Positions 1 to 12,516 of a stretch of DNA of 64,000 bases are shown here, piece after piece. Numbering within the stretch: the stretch's first letter is position 1; every line of letters starts with the position of its first letter. Location of the stretch: NCBI RefSeq assembly GCF_030052815.1, contig NC_079510.1, positions 33,433,823-33,497,822 of the forward strand, given 5' to 3'. The DNA comes from Hevea brasiliensis. Lineage: Eukaryota > Streptophyta > Magnoliopsida > Malpighiales > Euphorbiaceae. Under the pieces are notes generated by a model. The model ran no database searches, was not told the DNA's origin, and was given only the letters and a program-made list of their open reading frames with translations. Position numbers and translations under genes: made by a program.

Positions 1-626
1 TATATGAAATGAGTATAACACATATACAACATTAAGCTTAAACTAATTTATATAAATCTCTGTTTCTTTAAATATTATCAATAATTTCTTGCTTATTAAC
101 TAATTAATTTTATGAGATTAAATATTCTTTTATTTACACTTTACTAATTTGTTTCAAGTTTTTATTGTGATTAATTTTATTCGTATGATCTCGCATGTGC
201 ACCTTCTTAATTTATTTTAGAAAGAGAGGTTATAAATGATTCCCCATAATATAGATTATTATATTTTGACAAAATTACTGTAATTTTATTAAGAGGTGTG
301 TTGTCCCATTTACACATTCTATGTAAAAAAAAGAAGTTTAATGGGTAGCGCTTCTCTCTTTTATAATTTTTATGACAAACATAAAATTCTTAAACTCAAA
401 ATTTTTTATTATGGGTCCCTTTACAATAATTTGCCTTGCATTTAATTGTAGAGTAAAATACAATAAATAAGATGCTTTCATCATATTATTCATAATTGAA
501 AAATGAAAAGCACAATATAATATCCATTACATATGGATTAAGATCCTTTCATATTTGGTAATTAAACATGACCACGTGAATTAATTTCTCTTTGATTATT
601 CCATGTAAAACAAAGATTATGGTTGA
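1..626. other. 3' flank of MMP copy 1, no gene
   Basis: AT-rich, no coding signal. It aligns by eye with the downstream flank of MMP copy 2: positions 41-220 resemble 52816-52990, 350-430 resemble 53475-53570, and 465-626 resemble 55005-55025 joined to 56017-56182. This shows that the duplication includes flanking DNA, and it gives the empty sites for a MITE, an unidentified segment and a Helitron inserted beside copy 2. The duplicated block may extend past the left window edge. Confidence 0.7.
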
Positions 627-1559
627 TTAATTAGGGTAGAGAGCATGTATGCCATCAATATCGTCTTGGGTGAGTTCCCTTTTGATAGTCCCTATTGGAA
701 TTATTGAATACATAAGGGCATTTGAATCCTGACTGTGTGCAAGCCCAAGAAGATGACCAATTTCATGAGCAGCCACAGATTCCAAGTCAAATTGGTTCAT
801 GTTGGGATTACTACTCCAATCCTCATCTGCATCATAATGGAATCTTCCATCTTGGGGATAAAATGCATGAGCCAGCACCTCTCCTAGAGGCCCATCAAAA
901 GCATCTCCATCTCTATGATCACCTCTATAAAAACCGATCACAATATCAGCATTCGAACCTGTAGGTGCTTCCTGAAAAGTGAATTGGGAAATACTTGCCC
1001 ATCTCTGAAAAGCTCGCGAACAAGCAGACCTCATGTCCGCCTCATTTGGGTTTTGAACTCCAGGGCGAAACGTGTAGGTGAGTTGATACTTAGAAGATGG
1101 CCATCTTCGTATTTCCTCGGGAAAAGCATAGTGTGAAACCATGCGGAACATTTTCGACTTGTGATGGCTGCTGCGGGTTGGTTTTGACGAGGATGTGAGA
1201 TTGGTGACATCGGGTACTCCACATCGTGGGATCATCATATTCTTGATGGTAGCAGAATCAAGACTTCTACTGACATTTAGCTTGTAAAATTTTTGGTAAG
1301 TTTTGAGCGCAGACTCCAAAAGGTCATCGAAATCGTCAGTTAGATTATTGGTATCATCACTTGGGTAGTATCCAAATTTCCTGAGGTGCTACTTGACCTC
1401 ATTAAGGCCAACAACATATTGGCCCTTTTTGACTTCCTTTAGGCTTTGAAGAAATTTGAGAGTTTTCCCCTCATGACCTTCAGACTGAACTGTAAAGAGC
1501 TGGATTGAAAAGAGCAGTAGGAGGAAGGTTGTAAGAAGATAAAAGAATTTGGGAGCCAT
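627..1559 (-). pseudogene. matrix metalloproteinase (matrixin, M10A), copy 1, premature stop
   Basis: Paralogue of the intact gene at 56183-57112, without introns and nearly the same length (311 codons including stop). The ATG at 1559 is in the equivalent place and is followed by a hydrophobic signal peptide. Codon 57 is TAG (plus-strand 1389-1391) where copy 2 has AAG (Lys), so translation would end inside the propeptide. Beyond the stop the frame stays open for about 254 residues and keeps the cysteine switch PRCGVPD, the zinc motif HEIGHLLGLAHS and the Met-turn methionine. Other changes in conserved sites support relaxed constraint: Gly to Arg in the HGD metal-binding loop, and a one-residue insertion in the FDGP loop. 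Plant MMPs are secreted zinc endopeptidases acting on extracellular proteins. Re-initiation downstream would lack a signal peptide. A sequencing error at codon 57 is the main alternative. Confidence 0.85.
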
Positions 1560-1627
1560 TGCTACAGTTCTTTCGGTAACGAATGGCTTAATCTCTTGGT
1601 GTAGTGGTTCATGCTAGTGTTTTGTTG

Positions 1628-1636
1628 CTATTTATA
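1628..1636 (-). promoter_or_regulatory. TATA box of MMP copy 1
   Basis: TATAAATAG on the minus strand, about 70 bases upstream of the copy 1 ATG. The same box stands at the equivalent place before copy 2. The promoter therefore outlived the reading frame, so a transcript may still be made. Confidence 0.6.
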
Positions 1637-1885
1637 GACAAACTTACTATATAGCTCAAGTATATATATATGTGTTTCATGCTCCGGTTCAGCTTATTTT
1701 GACGTGTACTTCAATGTTTTTCTGGTCAATTCATTCACAACTGTTCTTAGTGAAAAATATAAATACATGAGTCTCACCCATTTTACATGTATATTTCACT
1801 GTATATATTTCATCTTGTTTATGATATACTGGATCTAAGAAAGAATATGTGAGTTCTGTCCATATAATATAAAATAGCTTATCTA

Positions 1886-1887
<2 letters not shown>

Positions 1888-1929
<42 letters not shown>
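1888..1929. repeat. (TA)n microsatellite
   Basis: About 21 uninterrupted TA units in the MMP copy 1 promoter flank. The matching place near copy 2 lacks a long TA run, so it expanded after duplication or was lost from the other copy. Confidence 0.95.
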
Positions 1930-1932
<3 letters not shown>

Positions 1933-3338
1933 GAAAAAATATTTCTTCTTCAATGGTTGTTTGGTGGTATTGTTTCCTTCCCTTTATACATTATGCAAAA
2001 TCATTTTTATTTAAGTTTGTAATTCCCTAACAAACACATATGAATTATAACTTACATGTTTGGGATGAAATTTTTATAATTTGCAGCCTGATGGGTGTAA
2101 GTAATTAAAACAATTACATATTTTAATGAAAATTTTCTTTTTAATTTCAAAGATGAAATTTTTATTTTGTGATTGATCAAACTTTAGATGAAGATTGAAA
2201 TCAAGGTATTGCAGTTTTAAAAACTACTCCAATACCATTTAAGTTAAAGTTGATTGACTAAATGATGATGGAGTTACTTGCCATGCTTCATGGGTAACAC
2301 AGAAATCATAAACGATTGTTGACCGACAAAGTGTGGAAAATTTGACAATTTCACTTTTCTGGCCTTTCACACCATTTAATAGAGAAATTTGAACAATTGT
2401 GCTGCTCATGTGTCTGGGATGAGTAGTACTTATCACGAAGAACTTTTCTCATAGTACTCAATCATAAATCTTTTCTAAATCAATGAATACCCCATAATAA
2501 TCCTTCTTCTACTCTTTATAAATTTTCATTAATTTTATTTCTCTTATAAATTTAAGCAACTTCATCATTATAGGAAAATTAGAAAAAAAAAAAAAAATAG
2601 AAATGAACCTCATAGGTGTATTCCCTAAGTGGAGATTGCAGATAATGTACATGGTATCAGTTTTTGGTGGCCAATTCATTTTTTCTCATCAGTGTAAATA
2701 CATTGAAACCTCAAATTTCTTAATTTAAATAAAAATCATAAAAGAGATCATATAATAAGCGGGGTTTGATGTAATCCTTCAAAACTAAAAAAAAAATTGA
2801 AAAAAAAATAATAAGAGAATATAAGTCCACTTGACACTAAGGCAATATCAAAGTTACAATAGGCTAGCTAGTAAGCCTTCTTTTCACTCTCTTCATCCAT
2901 TGTAACTCTTCCAACATTAAAATTTGCCACATCAAGAAGAGCTGGCAAACAGATGCAAGTTTTCATTGTATAATTACTCCATAAATATAAGTCATTTTGC
3001 TGTGATAAATATCAAATATTAATTTGACAAAAAAGCCAAATCTTTTCGCTAATTGATAATTGTATTCAAACATTTTAATTTTATACCACATAAAACCTTT
3101 AAGATTGAAAATAATTGTAGCCAAATCTCAAAATATATAGCAACAAAATGCACATATTATTTTTCATAATAAGAATTTTTAAGTAATATCATATTTAACT
3201 TTAACATTACATTCTCATACCGTCCAACCAAACCATATATAAGATTATTAAACTATCATTTACGAAACTCTCCTAAACAAAATGAGATTAAAAAATATTA
3301 CCTTCGTTTTTGAAGAAACCTTAATTTGGGTGTTAGTT

Positions 3339-3355
3339 TGGTGCCGTTGCCGGGG
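3339..3355 (+). other. Element A primer-binding site (tRNA-Asp)
   Basis: TGGTGCCGTTGCCGGGG differs by one base from the complement of the 3' end of plant tRNA-Asp, which is seen unmutated in element E at 60034-60050. It is the standard minus-strand primer site of Athila/Tat elements. No LTR ending in CA lies just before it. Confidence 0.8.
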
Positions 3356-3622
3356 ACTAAAAGTTTATTGGATTTCGTGTTTTTAGTGTTAGGATATTCT
3401 GTTATTACCTCTGTTTGTGAAGTGTTGCTGTTTTCAGGTTTGCGGTGAAAATTACGGTGTTACTATTCATTGGTAGAATTTTGGTTGAATTAGGAGGGCA
3501 TTCTATACTTGTTTTGAAGGAAAGGACGTTTTGAAAAAAACCAATCAATGCGTAGGATTCATTGGCCCCACTCTCTTTAGGCTAAATTCTACCATTTTCT
3601 AATAGTTTGATTCTTTTTGTTT

Positions 3623-4758
3623 ATGACAAGAACTTCTCGATCTGATGAGTTGCTCTTTGATCCAGAAGTAGAGAAAACAGCTAAACAGTTGAGAAAATTA
3701 GCTAAGCAAGCTAAGCAGGCTAACCTAATTCAAGCTCCGAGTACATCTGAAGGAGTCCATTCACCAAGGGAATTAAGTTCAGATTCAGATTCCGAAAATG
3801 AAACCATGGCTGCTAGGACTTTGAAAGAGTTGGCTGCCCTTGATCTAAACCAACAGCCTTTGTGTATTCACTTCCCTGCTTTAGATGTTGCTTTTGAGTT
3901 AAAGTCTGGACTAATCCATTTGTTGCCTAAGTTTCATGGTCTTTTAGGTGAGGATCCACATAAGCATTTAAATGAATTTCATATTGTGTGTTCCAGCATG
4001 AAACCTCAAGGAGTTTCAGAGGAGCAGATTAAGCTTCGAGCTTTCCCTTTCTCACTGGAAGGCACAGCAAAGAATTGGTTGTATTACCTTCCTTCTGGAT
4101 CTGTTAACTCATGGAATGAGATGAAGCAGATGTTTTTGGAGAAGAATTTTCCTGCTTCCCATGCTGCTAACATAAGAAAAGAAATTTGTAGCATCCGGCA
4201 GTACAATGGAGAGAGTTTGTATGAGTATTGGGAGCGATTTAAGAAGCTATGTGCAAGTTGTCTCCATCATCAAATAAGTGAGCAGTTTTTGATTCAGTAT
4301 TTTTATGAGGGACTTCTACCAATGGACCGTAGTATGATAGATGCTGCTAGTGGAGGAGCTTTGGTTGACAAGACATCAGAAGATGCAAGGAGGCTGATTG
4401 CTAACATGGCAGTAAACTCTCAATAGTTTGGAATGAGAATGGATCACACACCTAAGAAGGTTAATGAGGTAACCTTGGGAAACAGATTTTTGATTTAACT
4501 TCTTGGGTGAGGCAATTGGCTATAGGGAACATGCAAACAATTAAAGTATGTGGAATTTGTTCGGGTTCGGGTCATGCTATTGACATGTGTCCTATATTAC
4601 AAGAGAATGAATCACTGTTGCATGCTAATGTAGTAGGAAATTTTGGACAACCACAACGCAGGTATGACCCATTTTCTAATTCTTATAATTTGGGATGGCG
4701 AGATCATCCCAATTGGAGTTATGGGAATCAACCAGTACAAAACCGATATCAGCAGTAG
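3623..4758 (+). pseudogene. Element A gag (capsid and zinc knuckle), broken
   Basis: The first ATG in a good context is at 3623, giving a start MTRTSRSDELLF like the gag starts of elements B and E. A retrotransposon gag capsid domain occupies roughly residues 80-265, including the typical FPFSLEGTAKNWLYYLP. A TAG at 4424-4426 ends the frame where related gags continue; CAG to TAG would explain it. A second frame from 4507 carries a CCHC zinc knuckle, CGICSGSGHAIDMC (C-X2-C-X4-H-X4-C), which binds RNA in the family. At least one frameshift separates the two parts. Not functional. Confidence 0.85.
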
Positions 4759-4916
4759 AGACCACAAGTTAATCAACCACCTCCTCCTCCCTCAAATCAA
4801 GGTATGTCACTCGATGAAATTGTTAAATCTTTAGCTAGCAATACACAACAGTTCAACAGGAGACCAGAAATAGCATTCAGAACATAAAGAAGCAGATTGG
4901 TCAATTAGCTTCTTCT

Positions 4917-6796
4917 GTGAGTAAGCTTGAAGCTCAAGGTTCTGGAAAGCTTCCATCACAAACAGTTATAAATCCCAAAGAAAATACAAGTGCTATAGTG
5001 TTGCAGAGTGGGAAAGAAGTTGAAAATCAGAATCCACATGAGTCAATGAAAAAGAAAAAGCAAGGAGCAAAAGAGTTTAAAGTTCCTGAAGTTGAGGTAA
5101 ATATTGAACTTGAACTGAATAAAGCTAATAATTCTGTTCTTCCTCCATTCCCTAGCAGGTTGGCCAAGACTAAGAGAGAAGAACATGAGAAAAGAGATTT
5201 TAGAGACTTTCAGAAAGGTAGAGGTTAATACACCTTTACTTGATGCTATCAAACAAGTCCCAAGGTATGTTAAATTCTTTAAGGAATTATGCACTAGAAA
5301 GCGCAAGTTGAGGAATAATAAGAAGATCAGTGTCGGGAAAAATGTGTCAGCATTAATTCAGCATAAATTACCCCTAAGTGTAAGGATCCAGATTCGTTTT
5401 CTACTCCATGCAAAATAGGTGATTCTAGATTTGAACATGCAATGGCAGATTTAGGAGCATCTATTAATGTTATGTCATATTCAGTTTTTCAAACTTTAAA
5501 TTTGGGTCCATTGACAGAAACCAGTGTCATTATTCAGTTAGCAGATCGTTCTAATGCTTACCCATTGGGAGTAGTTGAGGATGTTTTGGTGCAGGTTGGA
5601 GAGTTAATTTTTCCTACAGATTTCTACATTTTGGATATGGAGGATAGAGCTCCCACATCAAACTCAGCTTTGATTTTGTTCAGAAGACCTTTCCTAAAAA
5701 CTACCAAGATAAAAATTGATGTGGATGATGGTACCTTAACTATGGAGTTTGATGGAAATATTGTCAAATTTAATATCTTTGATTCCATGAAGTATCCTGC
5801 TGATGATCATTCTATCTTTTCTATTGATGTTGTTGATACATTTGTGCAGGATGTTTTTAAGTTAAGCATGGAGGATGAGTTAGAAATGGTGATTAGTCAA
5901 GGAATTCATGAAGTTAGTATCAATCAGCCATTAAGTGTAGAGGTTTAACACACAGTAATGGCATTGCAGTCATTACATTCTATTCCAAAAAGGTATAAAG
6001 TATCAAAGATTGACTTACCTGAATCTCACACAAAATTATTACCTTCTGTTGTGCAGGCACCAGTTCTTGAACTCAAGCCTTTACCTAAGCATTTGAAGTA
6101 TGTTTACTTAAGAGACAATGAGACACTTCCAGTTATCATCTCAAGTAATTTAATAAAGATTCAAGAAGAAAGATTGACTAGAGTTCAGAGAGTGCACAAG
6201 GAAGCAATTGGATGGACAATAGCTGACATCAAGGGTATAAGTCCATCAGTGTGCATGCACAGGATTTTACTGGAGGATGATGCTAAACCAAGTAGAGAAG
6301 CTTAAAGGAGGTTGAACCCATAGATGATGGAGGTTGTGAAGAAGGAGATTTTAAAGCTACTGGATGCAGGGGTTGTTTACCCAATTTCAGATAGTAAATG
6401 GGTGAGTCCATTCCAAGTAGTGCCAAAAAAATTGAGAGTCATTATGGTAGCAAATCAAGATAATGAGCTTGTTCCAACAAGGATTCAGAGTGGATGGTGA
6501 ATGTGCATAGACTACCGCAAGCTGAATTCGACAACAAGGAAGGATCACTTCCCATTGCCATTCATTGATCAGATGCTTGAGCGGTTAGTTAGTAAGTCTT
6601 ATTTCTGCTTTCTTAATGGTTTTTCTGGATATAATCAAATTGTGATTGCACCAGAGGATCAAGAGAAGACTACCTTCACTTGTCCTTTTGGAAATTTTGC
6701 TTTTAGAAGGATGCCTTTTGGGCTTTGTAATGCACCTGCCACATTTCAGAGATGTATGATTATCATATTTTCATATTACATTGATAATTGTATTGA
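4917..6796 (+). pseudogene. Element A pol, 5' part (protease and start of RT), broken
   Basis: Fragments in several frames. At 5442-5948 the aspartic protease motif DLGASINVMS is present, followed by the conserved stretch with LADRS and a degraded version of LGRPFL. At 6501-6796 the RT begins with MCIDYRKLN and continues through FPLPFIDQMLERL and RRMPFGLCNAPATFQR. The reading is interrupted by frameshifts near 5228-5440 and stops near 5946, 6303 and 6498. RT stops at ATTGA (6792-6796), the left target-site copy of the solo LTR, just before the catalytic FMDDF found at 47411. Confidence 0.85.
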
Positions 6797-9568
6797 TGTA
6801 ACACCCTCACTGTAGCAATTTCGCATATTCTACTGTTCCCATGACCAGTGTCAGTCTAGATAGCTAGAACGCCTAGAAAAATATTTAGATTAGAGTGAGG
6901 AGTCATAAATAACTCAAATAAGTGTAAGAAAAATTAAGGAAAAATTTTAGAAATAAAATACAATCAAGTTAAATGAGCCGGTGCCCTAGCGATGGGTAAC
7001 CCAATGGAAAGTTGTGATTTTCGCAGCTAGAAGCCCTAAACTCGGGAGAAAATTCATGAAATAATTTTTAAAACTCCAGAGAAGAGTCATTGAGATTTCT
7101 ATAGCATTAGAATGCCAAAAAAAGGCTTAGAAAAATTTTTCAATCGGTACTGACAATTTTAGTCTGTTAAGCCAAACGGAGGGCATTTTGGTCATTTCAT
7201 CTTCAGAGATAATTTTTTGCCGACTTGTCCAGTTAAGTAAATAATTATTATGACATAAAATGTGAATAAATATTGCTAAAAAATAAATTGAAAATGAGTA
7301 GAAAAGAAAAGAAAAAGAAAATGAATTAAATGGGACTTATGACATCACCATGATGTCATTAAAATGCCCTCCACCAATCAAATTTCAACAAGCACTTTAA
7401 AAAGAGATAAATATACATAAAATAAGATAAAAATTAAACACAAATTCTGTCCTTCTTCTTGTTCTTGGCAGCCACTTTTCTCTTCACCATTAAAGAGCTT
7501 TCCTCTCTCTCTCTTGCCAAACCTCACCTTTTCACCATAAAACCCCTACCCTCCTTTACAAAAACTTGATTTTACCTGTTGGGAAAGTGTTTGGCTGCCA
7601 AGAAAAGCCAAGAAGGTGAAGGAATTGCTTGGGAAAATTCTGCTCAAAAAGGGTTAGTGCCTATACTCACTTCCATATCTTTTAATCTTTGTTAGGAAGC
7701 CAAATTAAATGAGAATTTGTTGTAAAATTGAACAAAACAATTATATTGAAGTGTGTATGAAAATTTGCAGCCATGGAAGAAGGATGAGATTTGTTGATTT
7801 GTATGACTTGAATTGTTTAGAAGTAGTTTGTGATGAGATAACTTGAGTTAGATGTTGAACTATGTGTGTTGGATGTGTTAGATGACATGAAAAGCATGAA
7901 ATGGACACTTGGGAATTAGGGTTTGTGAAAAAATTAGAGTTTTGCTTATGAAATGGTATATTAAACTTGTAATGGTCAATTAGTGACCATTTGAATGTGT
8001 GTAAGGAGGAATTGAAGTGAGTAAGGATAATGGAGTTGAGTTTAGGCATGCTGCCCTAGGTGACCTGCTGGACTGGTTGTAAGTCCAGCAGGTTTGGACA
8101 GCCATAAATGAAGTTGTATAGGTTCAATTGGTGCAAGGCTAATTAGACATAAAACTAGACACATAATGGCACAACTTTGGTGAAGAAACCCTGCCTAGAA
8201 AACCAAACGAAGTTGACCTAAAAATTACCCTAATCTGGGTGACCAACAGGCTGTTCCTGAAAAATAACTAAATGAATAGTATTTGTTCAAATGGTCATAA
8301 CTCAGTGTAGGCAAGTTTAATTGATATAAAATTTTACCAGCAGAAAGCTAAGACATAGCCCTACAACTTTCATGAAGAAGACAAATCCAAATTCTGACTA
8401 TAACCTAGTCAAGTTGCCAACCAAACTTAGGTCACCAAATTTAGCAGAACCAAATTGCCCAGAAATTTTGGGTACAGGTCAATTCGGCCAGTTATGGTAA
8501 AATGACCATAACTTGAGCCACAAAACTCCAAATAGAGTGATTCAAAAAAAATAAATATAACTAGACACAATAAGGAACAACTTTTATGAAGACAATTTTA
8601 TCAAATTCCTACTGTACAAATAACCAATGAAATAGTAAACATAGGGTATGAAATCTGAAAATTTGGAATAATATACGATAAGCATTGAAATGGTATTGGA
8701 AATCAATACCAACAAAAATAAAATGCAAAATATAGTATCTTGGTGAACTTAGGCTCAATAAATTTATTATGTATTAAAAAGTCAACAATTTGAGTGAATA
8801 GTAATGTGAATAGTAGTACAAAGACACAAAGTATAAGAACTAAATTGGTAGAGGAAATTAAGGTATGACATTTGGAATCCATGAAATGTTCATGGATTAC
8901 TTGGAATAGAAATAGTAATTTACCTAAATGACTTAATAAACATTTAAGTTATGTGAATATATAATTAAGATTTATATTCTAATTACTAGTAGATCTAATA
9001 AAACATGAGTAATACCACTTAAATATGAAATGAAATTAACCTAGATGGATTGTTGAGACTTATACTCCCAACACCAATGGAGTTCATAATATATTAGCAA
9101 TACAACTTGAAGTATGGAATGTACTTTACATGAATAGATTGTTGAATGAATAAATGTGATAAAAGTGTCATTTGGGATTTAAGTTCCCATCAAGAGAGAA
9201 AGGAAAAATGTTTTGAATACAATGGTACATGTGAACCATTGTTTAAAATTGTGATCAATATAAATAACATAATGAATGAATAAATGAACCATATTAATAT
9301 ATGAATGAGACATTAGTTCTCATTATTGTAGAAAGGAAAAGTACTTTGAGTACAATGGTATAAAAGGATAATTGATGTGAATTGTGATCATATAAATGAT
9401 CAAATGAATATATAAATTATAATTGAAATTTATCATGAAATAATGAAGTCATAAAACACAATATATTAATATTTAATTATATTATGTGCCCTTGTATTGC
9501 CTAGACATGTGTGTCAGATTGGATAGTTTGGCATGCCAATAGGGTATTATTTTAGCAGTACTGCGAAA

Positions 9569-9648
9569 GGCTTTATGCCTGTATTCATGGCTTTATGCCC
9601 GTATTCATGACTTTATGCTCGCACTCATGGCTTTTATGCCCAATTATG
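9569..9648 (+). repeat. 20-bp tandem repeat inside the solo LTR
   Basis: Four tandem units close to GGCTTTATGCCCGTATTCAT, starting at 9569, 9589, 9609 and 9629, the last degenerate. Internal LTR minisatellites of this kind are common. No coding role. Confidence 0.85.
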
Positions 9649-10289
9649 TGTTATCATGGCTTTTTAGCCATACTGATTGCATACGTGGTTGACGTTCTGC
9701 ATCCCATGGTATGACGGCCCGAGGCACCGCGGTGTCCAGTGCCAACGACCCGTTATCCAGTTTAGTCAGTCTGTCATAGGTTACTTGGGCAGTCTAATTT
9801 ATTAAAATAAGTTATGAATATTAGTAATTAAAAATGCTAAAAAGTAAATAAATGAGAAGAAGTTCTGAAATAAATTAGATTAGCTCCAAAAATTTGTTCC
9901 TTAGAATGATCTGAAGTAAATTAAACTAGTTCTAAAAATTGTAAATATTACGAAATGATAGTAAACAACTTAGAAAGTATCAAGGAAGTGATAAAAAGAC
10001 TAATAGAGGAATTAAAACTTAAATAACATTACAAATGTGACTTTCATAAGAATATAAGTATAAATATAAGTTTTAGATTTATTTGTACATGATATAAATA
10101 ATTATTGTAAACTTATGAAAGAAGTGATTCTAGAAAGTAACATAAATGACGAAAGATATATTGTATGGAAAATTTCATATAAACCCAGTAAAATTCTTGA
10201 GTATAGAAAATATGCTCCTATTATTTTTACTTGTTATATTATTTTCTTGTTATATTATTGCACCACTAAGCAGCAATGCTTAGCGCGAT

Positions 10290-11902
10290 TGATGTGGCCC
10301 AACCGCAAGTGCACGGGTCGTACAAGTAATATAAAAAAGATATCGTTCTCACGAGGAGTTGTGTTAATGATTAAATTTTTGATATAAAAATTTGACTAAT
10401 TTGAACTATTTTTGAAATTAAAGTAATAAATTGATGGATATTGAAGTATGAAATCTATATGTGCAAAATCAATAATCTATTCAACAATGTAATGATTTAA
10501 CTAAAATTGCATCAAATTAAAATACACAAATTGAAATATGGCATGATTTAAAGTGGCAAGTAATTAAATTCAATTAGAAATTAACAATGATAAAAAGGCG
10601 ATTCCAGAGTTCGAGAGTTCATATTCAAGCTATTTTGGGATTTTTAAATTGGTTATCCAATCTTGTAGAAATTACGGGTTTTAAGGAGATTAATTCTTAA
10701 ATCTTTTGAATACCCTTTCGAGTGGGATAAAGAGTTCCTTAATCAATATAATCCTACTTTCGTGGAGTTAAAGTTAATCAAGAACCATTAAGTTCCTGAA
10801 TTAATCTGTAAATTCTCTTAATCCTTAGTCTATTTCTAGATCTAAGTTAATTAAGTCCAATTGCTTGATTATCTATCATAAGGCTTTCTCCTTTCGGTGC
10901 CTCAACCATGGATTAAGAACATCACTTAATGGGATCCTACACTAAGCATGTGATTGAGCACACAAGAAATGAATAAAACTCATTAAGACTACAAAATATG
11001 GATTACCCAATTAAAATCCACAAAATATCTCAAATATTACATCCCAACTCCAGAATCTAATGAAAACTACTCACTATCCATAATATTTACAAGATATTCT
11101 GAGTTAATATGGAAATAAAACTTTAATCTAAGCTAAGAACTAAGAAACCCAATACAAGAAAAGTAAGAAATATGCAAGAAAGGAAAGAAAACTCCAAATC
11201 TGGTTGGAAATAGTGTGGGTGACGTTTTTTACTCTTCAGCTGCTGCCCACTTTCTTTTCCTTTTCTCTTTCCTCCCCTTCTTTTCTAAAATGGGATAAGG
11301 GTCTATTTATAACTTTTTCTGACAAGGAGCCCTAAAATGGTGTGTTTGAGGTGTGATTTTCTGAGGGAATCTTCTGCCAGCTCATTATGAAGTCGTTGTG
11401 GGACTGCATAAGTTATGCAGTCTCTTATGCAGTTTTCAGCTGGTTTCTGGCTCTCTGTGTGAAACTGCATGAGTGAGGTGCAATACTGCATAAGTTATGC
11501 AGGATTCTGTGAGGTTGCATAAGGGAGGCACGAATCTGCATAAATTATGCGGCAACTTATGCAGATTTCGGTAGATGTTTGGGACATTATTTCTTCTTCT
11601 TATGCAGAACTGCATAACTTATGCGGCAAGTTATGCACAATTTGGCCAATGCATACTTCAACTTTGAAACTTGTTTTTGACATCTTTGGCTGTGGAAATC
11701 ACTCCCCAAAAGTATAATTTCCTTTTAGCCCCTCAAAAACACCATTTTACCTACAAAACAAAGTAAAATTACAAATTAATCCAAAAATTGGCAATAATGA
11801 AAAACTATCTAAATAACTAATGAAATTAGCTAAAAGTGAATAATAATCAAATAAAATGGCTATGAAATTAAACCTAAATGACAATGCAAAATGTATGTAT
11901 CA
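10290..11902 (-). repeat. Element B 3' LTR
   Basis: 1613 bp, pairs with 45087-46690. TG...CA ends. It carries a minus-strand TATA box, TATAAATAG at 11303-11311, and three clusters of the TGCATAA/TTATGCA inverted motif at 11403-11640. The only open frame (11303-11491) is made of this repeat and is not a gene. Confidence 0.9.
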
Positions 11903-11917
11903 AATACCCCCAAACTC
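11903..11917 (-). other. Element B polypurine tract
   Basis: Read on the minus strand this is GAGTTTGGGGGTATT, directly before the TG that starts the 3' LTR. Such a tract primes plus-strand DNA synthesis. Two similar internal tracts occur near 12643-12657 and 13494-13508, as often seen in Athila/Tat elements. Confidence 0.75.
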
Positions 11918-12454
11918 AAGCTTTTACTTGTCCTCAAGCAAACTTTAAAATATAATGCAATTTTTAGGGGTGCCTTATCCAAAGAGCTATGAAAACCACC
12001 TATTAAAGTAACTTAACACACCTTTAGCCATACCAACAATCCATATACCCATCCTTTAAAATGCAAAGAATCTAATGCTTATCCAAGCTTTCACCGCTTA
12101 GCCATCAAGTCAATTATTATTCAAAATTCCCAAACCAACCAATCAAAAGAGAGAGTCATGCTCAAAAGGAATTCTAGGACAATCAATAGTCAAAGTGTCT
12201 TTATAGAATGATGGAATTAAATGAATGAATGGATAATTTTCCAATCCCATAGGCAAATTCCCTACTCCTATCTCCACTAATGTAGCAAGTACTATCAAGA
12301 GATCAAAGGTCTTTTTAGGGATGTAATGGGGCCATGGGGTTCAAAATGAGGCTAAGAAGAAAAATGGGTAAAAAGGATTCAAAGCATGAGAATATTTTCA
12401 ATCTTGAAAACATAAGGTACACTTCTTATTTTATTATTTTTTCTTTTTCTTTCT

Positions 12455-12457
<3 letters not shown>

Positions 12458-12514
<57 letters not shown>
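12458..12514. repeat. (TA)n microsatellite
   Basis: About 28 TA units in the element B 3' noncoding region. Confidence 0.95.

Positions 12515-12516
<2 letters not shown>

Larger units (their letters stand above)
1560..3331. other. MMP copy 1 upstream region and intergenic DNA
   Basis: No gene recognised. From 1560 to about 2290 the sequence resembles 57113-57835, for example the stretch near 1930-1980 against 57440-57495 and the shared GAGTTACTTGCCATGC near 2270 and 57816. From about 2290 the similarity stops and the sequence is low-complexity AT-rich DNA without a clear repeat or ORF until gypsy element A begins. Confidence 0.6.

Noticed and set aside
722..1136. Open frames on the plus strand opposite MMP copy 1, repeated opposite copy 2 (56278-56689)
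   Set aside because: They are antisense shadows of the protease gene. Their conservation follows from the duplication of the real gene.
7741..8049. 102-residue minus ORF within the solo LTR
   Set aside because: AT-rich chance frame without recognisable domain, inside LTR sequence.
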